The notes under the pieces: generated by a model
What the model was told of the DNA's origin: nothing
Database searches by the model: none
What the model saw: only the letters and a program-made list of their open reading frames with translations
Part shown: positions 58,201-64,000 of the stretch, piece by piece
How the letters are laid out: every line of letters begins with the position of its first letter
Numbering within the stretch: position 1 is the first letter of the stretch
Assembly (NCBI GenBank): GCA_026413225.1
Contig: CM048575.1
Span: 5,174,001 to 5,238,000 of the forward strand
Source of the DNA: Otis tarda
Lineage: Eukaryota; Chordata; Aves; Otidiformes; Otididae
Direction of reading: 5' to 3'
DNA length: 64,000 nt
Made by a program: the position numbers and the translations under genes

Positions 58201-61200
58201 AGCATTGTTTTCAAGCTTCCTCTCTTGACGTAGCTGCACAAACCTGCTGACAAAAAGGCTTCTTACAGGGAGCTAATGAGGCTGATCAACTTGTATGTAG
58301 TATTCAGTGCTACCAGCTTCCTCAATTTGGACCAACTTTGAGATTTCACTGTCCAGTGTTACATGTTTTTGAGCGCTAGTCCAAAGATGTGGAAGTGGCA
58401 GTGCTTTACTTAACAAAAACCCATCAGCTAGCTGGTAAGTTCGTTGGAAAAGTTGTTGTTCAGATCTTATGAGTACTGAGGTATTTACATTTTTTTTCTT
58501 TCTTTCGGTAGCTGCCTTGATTGAAGGTTTTAACGGCGATGCAGAGTCAGTCACTGCTGTTCCGCCTTCTGCAGGAGACTCGGCATCGTTGTCTCTTCCG
58601 CTCGTACTGCAGCTTGGCATCTCTGAGCCTTCTCATTCAGCACTACAAGCCTCAGCAGCAACTGCTGCTCCCTCCTCCATAGGAACCAGCTCACAGCAAG
58701 CTGCATTTGGAAATCCTGCAACTGTTTTACAATCCCCAGAAGTGCCTGTTCCTCACAGCACACAGTTTGCAGCCAGTCACCAAGACTTCCTGCAGCACAC
58801 TCAGACACCGCCACAGCCCATTGTACAAGGACTTTCAGTGGTTGCTGGGGCATCTGCCCCAACAGCATCGAGTGCCACTGAGCCCCTGCCAGCTGTCGTT
58901 CAGACTGTGCCTGTTGGTGCGAACTCTGTTCTGACCAGTAATCCAACCATAACAATTACCCCTTCTCAGAGCACCGCTATTCTGCAGTCCAGCATTGTCA
59001 TGGGAGAGCAAAACTTGCAATGGATCTTAAATGGTGCCACTGGTTCTCCGCAAAGCCAAGAACAAATGGTTAGTATATCCAGCACGGCTTTGAAACAGCT
59101 TGAACCGTCTCTCTTCCTCCTCGAGTCTTTGGTTTTGAAAAGGAAGGGGATCAAACCCGTAATTGTAAGATACAAACCAGAATGGGGTATTGTATAACAC
59201 TTATCATGTTAATATGTATAAACGTGTTGCCAATGCAGTCCCTGAAATAGATAGTAAAGCAAATAGAAAATAGAGAAATCCAGGGTGCAGAAAAGTCTTG
59301 CTTTCATTTTTTTTTCCCGGTGACAGACTTCTCACAGCAGGTATCAGCTTGATTTATCCAGGACAGTGCACCGCATGGCCTGAGATTATATGCAGGTTTA
59401 GTCTGTTACTTTTGACAAGTAGAAGCACAAAAGACTCAGGAAAGTTTGTGTTTAGACATTTTGTAATCTCTATCTCTTCCTAATTTAGCCTGGTAAAGAT
59501 AGATAATGAAAAGTTTTTTGGGAAAATAGAATGTTTCTGGTTCTGCAGTAAATCTGGATCGCTGAGACTTCACGTGTTTTATCTTTAAGAACACTTGCCA
59601 CCTTCAGGCTTTCTGGGTTGCAAATGGTGAAGAGTGAATGGCAGCAGGTACAAGCAGCATGAGCAAACAGCGGTTTTTTAAGAATTCAGCTGTCAAAACC
59701 CACAAGCTGTGTTAACAAGCGTGTAGTGCAGAGGGTGATTACTGCCATCTTTAGGACTACTGAAATATTACTCTGAGTTTTGGGATGGCCGGAACACAGC
59801 CCAGAACCAAGCTACATGGTATATTTTTGAATTAGTTTTGCTGGATCTTCTCTTTGGATTGTGTGTATAGCTGTTTCTTTTGATTGCAGCTGTTTAGAAT
59901 TTGAATGACAAAAATTTTATTTTAATCAACTCACACTTTGTTTTATTTTGTTTTCCTTTAAAGCCACAAGTTCCAAAAGTAGTAGAAAAGGTTTTTTTTA
60001 CCACTGCATTACCAGTAGCTGGCAACACAGGTAAGCGTGCTTGGCACTGAACTTGCTTTTCTCTCTTTCTGTGTTTGTTTGTAGCACTGCTAGCTTAACC
60101 AGGATCTGTGGTGGTTTTATTGCTTGCAGAAATGTTTAAGAAAAATCCTTTCATTTTTTTATCTTTGCTCAGGCTTTAAGTGCAGTCTGCTGTAGACTCA
60201 TGGGTTTGTGCTGAGATCTGTCCTGTAGTAGTTTCTCTAACAACTTGTAAGATAATCAGGTTCACAAATTAGATCCAGTATTCATAAAAATGCTATTTTA
60301 ATAGAACTTATATAGAAGAATGAAAGACAGAAATGCAAGGACATAATTTGGTTTTTTTTTCTCTTTTAAATGAAGACGTGAAACAGGTAGTAAACCAGTA
60401 AACTTAATCAGTTCTTTAGCAATTGTTTTTGGTAAGCACTGTCTGTGAGATTCGTCAAAATGATACACAACTCTAGAAGTTCCGTTGTGTAACGTGCTTC
60501 TTACATGGTGGTGGTATATTACAAAGATTCATAAATCGGAGTCAAGAGAGAGGAGGTAAGTTTAAAACTAAAATTAAAAAAAAAATAAAGGAAGCCAGGC
60601 AAGTAGAGCAGCATAGGAAGAGTGAGGAGGAGGAAGCTTGAGAAGTAAGATGGGAAAGGAAAGCAGACTAGAGAAAATGAGCAGGAAAATATCTGTGTTG
60701 GTGTCCAGCAGTAGAATTGCTGGTGTAATGCTGTATCATTGTCTTGAAAGAGTGGTGCGTAGGGCCTGGGGCATTTGAATGCCGGTCTGTCTTGGATTTG
60801 ATGCCGTAAAAGTTACAGTGATTGTCAGAGAAGAGACATACTGTGCTGTGTAAAAAATTTAGATCAGACTTTTAATGCCTAGGTTCAACCTGAACAGGTT
60901 GCTCATCAACAGAGAGTAGCTGCCACTTTTTTGTTATTTACCATCTGCTAGAGGTATTCCTGGTGCTTGAACAAAGTAACAAGTAATCTCTGCTGCATAC
61001 AATCGAATTTAACAAAGATTTGTCTCTCCCTGCTGTGGAATGATGTAGTTCCGTTGTGTTTTGTCTCTGTTTCACCTTCAGGAAACCCTGTTCAGCAGAT
61101 TGGTCTCAGTGTCCCTGTCATTATTATAAAGCAGGAGGAGGCCTGCCAGTGTCAGTGTGCCTGCCGAGACTCTGCCAAGGACAAAGCCACCGTTAAGAAG

Positions 61201-61470
61201 GAATGTTCCTCACCTGATTCAAAAGCTTCGGAGCAGCCAGCTCCCCAGCTGCAGCCTCAGACCTTTCCTTCCTCTTCCTCTTCTCCTTCATGTGGGCAGA
61301 GCAGTCAGATAGTTAACCCTTCAGACTCACAGACTGAAACGTTAAGTGCCATGGATGTATCGGACTTCCTGTCCCTCCAAAGCCCTGAAACCCCATCTAA
61401 CATAATTCCAATCGAAGCACTACTGCAGGGGGAGGAAGAAATTGGTTTGAATAGCAACTTCTCTAAGTGA
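46297..61470 (+). CDS. MTF1: MTF1, metal regulatory transcription factor 1 (10 coding exons, 728 aa after allowing for one extra T)
   Basis: Exons: 46297-46710, 53334-53572, 53958-54090, 54610-54683, 55224-55357, 56733-56810, 57822-57924, 58512-59068, 59964-60030 and 61082-61470. The protein begins [18 protein letters not shown] and closely follows human MTF1 (753 aa). It has an acidic N-terminus, then six C2H2 fingers (about residues 142-315) with the atypical RGEYT linker after finger 1, then acidic, Pro-rich and Ser/Thr-rich activation regions. A cysteine cluster CQCQCAC lies at about 621-627, and the end is [16 protein letters not shown]1 senses zinc through its fingers, enters the nucleus and binds TGCRCNC metal-response elements in metallothionein, zinc-exporter and selenoprotein genes; the cysteine cluster is needed for metal-induced activation. 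The third listed exon is 133 nt where 132 is needed, because a T run at 53995-53998 has one T too many. As written the frame stops at the start of finger 4. Intron 2 is 6.6 kb. Confidence 0.95.
46711..53333 (+). other. MTF1 intron 2, no gene
   Basis: A 6.6-kb AT-rich intron. No coding exon, RNA gene or recognisable transposon was found on either strand. Short open frames of 60-130 codons are consistent with chance. Simple A/T runs occur at about 48053-48066, 52137-52149 and 53208-53219. Confidence 0.6.
53995..53998 (+). other. MTF1: Frame-breaking extra T in MTF1 (finger 3-finger 4 linker)
   Basis: The reading is ...HTGKTF then a stop, while the conserved sequence ...[13 protein letters not shown] resumes one base later. 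Four T are present where three restore the family sequence. Flanking splice sites, phases and downstream coding are intact. See findings for error versus real mutation. Confidence 0.9.
54775..54935 (+). mobile_element. CR1-type LINE fragment
   Basis: In broken frames this encodes [13 protein letters not shown] and [13 protein letters not shown], then [16 protein letters not shown]. These correspond to the conserved segment just after the reverse-transcriptase core of avian CR1 (TKLGG... RDLDRLEKWA... NLMKFNKGKCKVLHLG in consensus, from memory). About 160 bp with frameshifts, in MTF1 intron 5; no 5' or 3' end is seen. It is a dead fragment. Confidence 0.85.
56152..56698 (-). mobile_element. 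Solo LTR of an endogenous retrovirus
   Basis: A 547-bp element starting TGTCGTGG and ending CCAGCACA, with the TG...CA termini of an LTR, is flanked by a perfect 5-bp target-site duplication AATAT (56147-56151 and 56699-56703). Read on the minus strand it has a TATA box (TATAAA, 56439-56444) and an ATTAAA poly(A) signal about 170 nt downstream (56266-56271), so U3-R-U5 order is antisense to MTF1. No internal retroviral genes remain. The sequence matches my memory of a solo-LTR family common in non-galliform birds; the family name is not certain. Confidence 0.88.
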
Positions 61471-62713
61471 AGATGTTCCAGATTTTTCTTTGCACCTGGA
61501 GGGTAAAACCCTTCTCCTTAGAAGCAGAAATTGAAGGATCGATTCTTTCCTTCCTCTTTGGAAGTTTTGTGGCTTATTTCTGCTTCACAGATGTCATCTT
61601 AGTCACATCCCAGGTACATCCATCTTTGAGAATCTATCTAAAAAGAGAAAAGGAAAAAAAAAAAAAAAAGAAAAAGCTAAGTTATATATGAACTGTTTTG
61701 GCTGCACTGTCTGTCACTTTTGCTTGTCATATGTGAACACAGAAGTTAAGGTTACTCGTGTGCAAAAAGATTTTTAAAAAGAAAAAGGGGGGTCAGTTTG
61801 TCTCCAATTGCACATCACTTATGTTTGGGATTAAGGTACTGGCAGCGAGTGGGTCTTTGTTACAACTCCTTGGGTCTGTAATTCTCTTCTGTCTCTTACG
61901 TCTGATACTAACCATGCACTATAAGGGGAGCCCAGGAAAGGAATTTGCTGTGGTAGAAAATGGCGTTACTGTAGAAGATGATTTATCTGCAATTTTGTTG
62001 GAATGCAATTGTCACATCACTGAGTTGGGAGCTGATGCCTGGGTTTGCTTTGTACTAACGCTGTTACTAAAGCCTACAGAAACTTTTGGGGAGTTTATTT
62101 CAGTAGAGCACAAGTCCCTTGTGCTCCTGATAGATGTGTTCATTTAATTCGTTAGGACTTAAAAGTGTGGTGGCAGACACTGTTTCACAACATGGAAACA
62201 CAATTGGAGCCCCTGCTTACTGGGGCTCGGGAGTCTGTTTTCTTTGCCTCTCTTTGGAGGGTGCAGTGAGTCCCAGATGTGGTCAGATTGGTGCCTGCTG
62301 CTCTTTTGATTTGTTTGGCTCTGTTCAGAAACAAGTCATCCTCTTAACCCCCGCGACTGTTGAATCAGGAGCACGGTGCCTTTGCTGGTTACTCTCATCT
62401 TTTGTCAAGAACAACTCTAGGGAAATTTTCCGAATGATTCAACATAAATTCAGTTTGGTTTCAGTGAGTCTGTCCTTCAGCTGTCCATAAATGCTTCCTT
62501 TTATTTTTCTGCTAAGCTATATAATTTCTGCCTGAATCTGCCTCCAACCTACTGCAATTCCAGCTTTTTGTGCACGGGGCTATTTCTTGACTAAAAGATG
62601 TAACACGATATAGTAGTTTTTCATATCAAACTGAAAGTCTATATTCTAACCTACTCAGGGTAAATAAAACACAACCCCCCCTTCCACCAAAAAGCCTGTA
62701 ATGTTGCAATAAA
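61471..62713 (+). terminator. MTF1: MTF1 3' UTR with two AATAAA signals
   Basis: AT-rich sequence after the stop codon. AATAAA occurs at 62663-62668 and 62708-62713, the latter followed by TTTATTTATGC. These give a 3' UTR of about 1.2 kb. Open frames of about 120-130 codons at 61758-62147 and 62134-62490 lie inside it and show no coding character. Confidence 0.7.
61651..61668 (+). repeat. Poly(A) tract in the MTF1 3' UTR
   Basis: A run of A residues 180 nt after the MTF1 stop codon, within the expected 3' UTR. It could cause internal oligo-dT priming in cDNA data. Confidence 0.9.
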
Positions 62714-64000
62714 TGCAGTCTCATTCTAAATGGTTTATTTATGCTGCATTATTTTAAAAGATGTAATTTTATAGTGTTTTATCCATCTTTCTGGCTTTGG
62801 CTGTCAGTCTTTTTTTTGTTAAAGGAAAGAATATTAAATAGTCTTTATTCAGTTTACAGTGTTGTCATTAGCGAGATACAAAGATAACGACTGTAAGCCA
62901 ATTAATGTGGAGCGTCTCTGCGCACTAAATCTTAGGAATCCAAACTCCTAGTGGATAGAGATCTTTCTCTCTTTGTGTTTGATCCAAGCTGCTCTCTGTA
63001 CCTGCTGGGGGGAGAATCCTGTGCGGGCAGTCAGCCCTCCCCAGCTGATCAGCAGGTTTGAACCCTCCTGTGACGTGCTCTGTGTAGCCTTACCGACGCC
63101 GCTGTCACGGCCTTAGCTGAGACAGTGGCGTGAGCAATCCCATGCGCTGGTCCCTTGCGAATGCGCCGCCACGGCACAGATGGAAACGGGCTGAGGGGAA
63201 CTGGCTTTTCACCTCTAAGACAACTTGCTTCCTGTTGTGAAGTGCAGGAGGGTAAAACTGCGTCCTGTTAGGGTGAGCATGAGGGAGGAGAGGCTGTGCA
63301 GAGTGCTTTGTGCCTGGGAAGCGTTGTGTCACTCTACTAGGGCAGCGTGCTCCGTTTTGGCAGTTGCAGTGGTGAGCTTGGGGGCACCAGCTGAACTGGA
63401 AACATGCGAATTGTGTTTTCGCTCCGTGTGTGTTGCGCGTGTTGTGGTGCCGTGCAGTGTTTATCGGTTCAGGGATGTGGGTCCTGCAGCAATAAGGTTT
63501 GCATCCACGAAACGCGGATTAACAAAGTGTTTTATGTTTTGTTCTGTAACCCTGAAGGGCGGTGAGATGGTGGCCTCCTTTGTTTTTCTCCTACAGCTTC
63601 ATTTTGTGATGCAGTTTGGTTGCGTGGCAGCAAGAACTGCTTTGAACTTAAGAGAAGTAGTCTCAAGCTTGTGCGGCTGGGACTGTCCTCACAGGGATGA
63701 GTCTCCTGCCAGCTCTCTCGCGTAGAGCCCCACGGAGGAGCGCGAGCGGCTCCTGGAGCTGCATGAGGGTCCTCCTGGGGCACAGGCCGCTGCGAGGGGC
63801 CTCGCGCCTTTCCCGTGGTGTGCAGTGCTGGTGTTTGAGGGTGAGTGGATGCATGCGTGTGTACACACGAGCGAGTCTGCTAGCGCAGGAGCACGTGGAT
63901 TCCCCTGGAGTTGTGGGGTTTTCTCTGATGGGGACAGGGATACCAGGTGTGGCTTGAAATGTGACATCTAGGGGACTTGGCAACCTCTTCTGAGCCTTTC
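62714..64000. other. Intergenic region downstream of MTF1
   Basis: AT-rich to about 62.95 kb, then of higher GC. No exon is supported. In human the next gene on this side is C1orf122/YRDC (from memory); neither is recognisable before the window ends. Confidence 0.5.

Noticed and set aside
61758-62490. Two open frames of about 120-130 codons after MTF1
   Set aside because: Both lie before the MTF1 poly(A) signals, overlap each other and show no conserved protein features; treated as 3' UTR.

Overview
The window is vertebrate nuclear DNA, almost certainly from a bird. It carries compact multi-exon genes with GT-AG introns, several CpG-island promoters, a fragment of a CR1-type LINE (the dominant avian retroposon) and a solo LTR that resembles a family I know from non-galliform birds. 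Four genes are recognisable from their reconstructed proteins, all on the + strand: FHL3 (2404-5323), SF3A3 (12214-20184), INPP5B (28668-45185) and MTF1 (46297-61470). From memory this is the order and orientation of the human 1p34.3 block, so synteny is conserved. I rebuilt every coding exon by hand. Reading phase closes at each junction of FHL3 (279 aa), SF3A3 (501 aa) and INPP5B (864 aa). In MTF1 (728 aa) it closes everywhere except at one extra T.

Layout. 1-2.4 kb: FHL3 upstream region. 2.4-5.5 kb: FHL3. 5.5-11.9 kb: GC-rich intergenic DNA with an AT-rich island near 9.7-10.06 kb. 11.9-20.4 kb: SF3A3, with a CpG/ETS-rich promoter. 23.1-27.5 kb: an eight-exon gene with no counterpart that I know of between human SF3A3 and INPP5B. 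It encodes a 281-aa secreted or GPI-anchored protein with two Ly6/uPAR-like cysteine domains joined by a threonine-rich stalk. 28.3-45.5 kb: INPP5B, with two promoters and two U12-type (minor spliceosome) introns. 45.6-62.7 kb: MTF1, with a spliced upstream ORF, a frame-breaking extra T between zinc fingers 3 and 4, a CR1 fragment and an antisense solo LTR in introns. 62.7-64 kb: intergenic.

The genes do not form a pathway. They are a LIM-domain co-regulator, a U2 snRNP subunit, a membrane-trafficking phosphoinositide phosphatase and a metal-responsive transcription factor. The points most worth following are the Ly6/uPAR-like gene, the two U12 introns (one short, in frame and open when retained), the loss of the C-terminal CaaX box in INPP5B, and the MTF1 frame break, which is probably an assembly or sequencing error.
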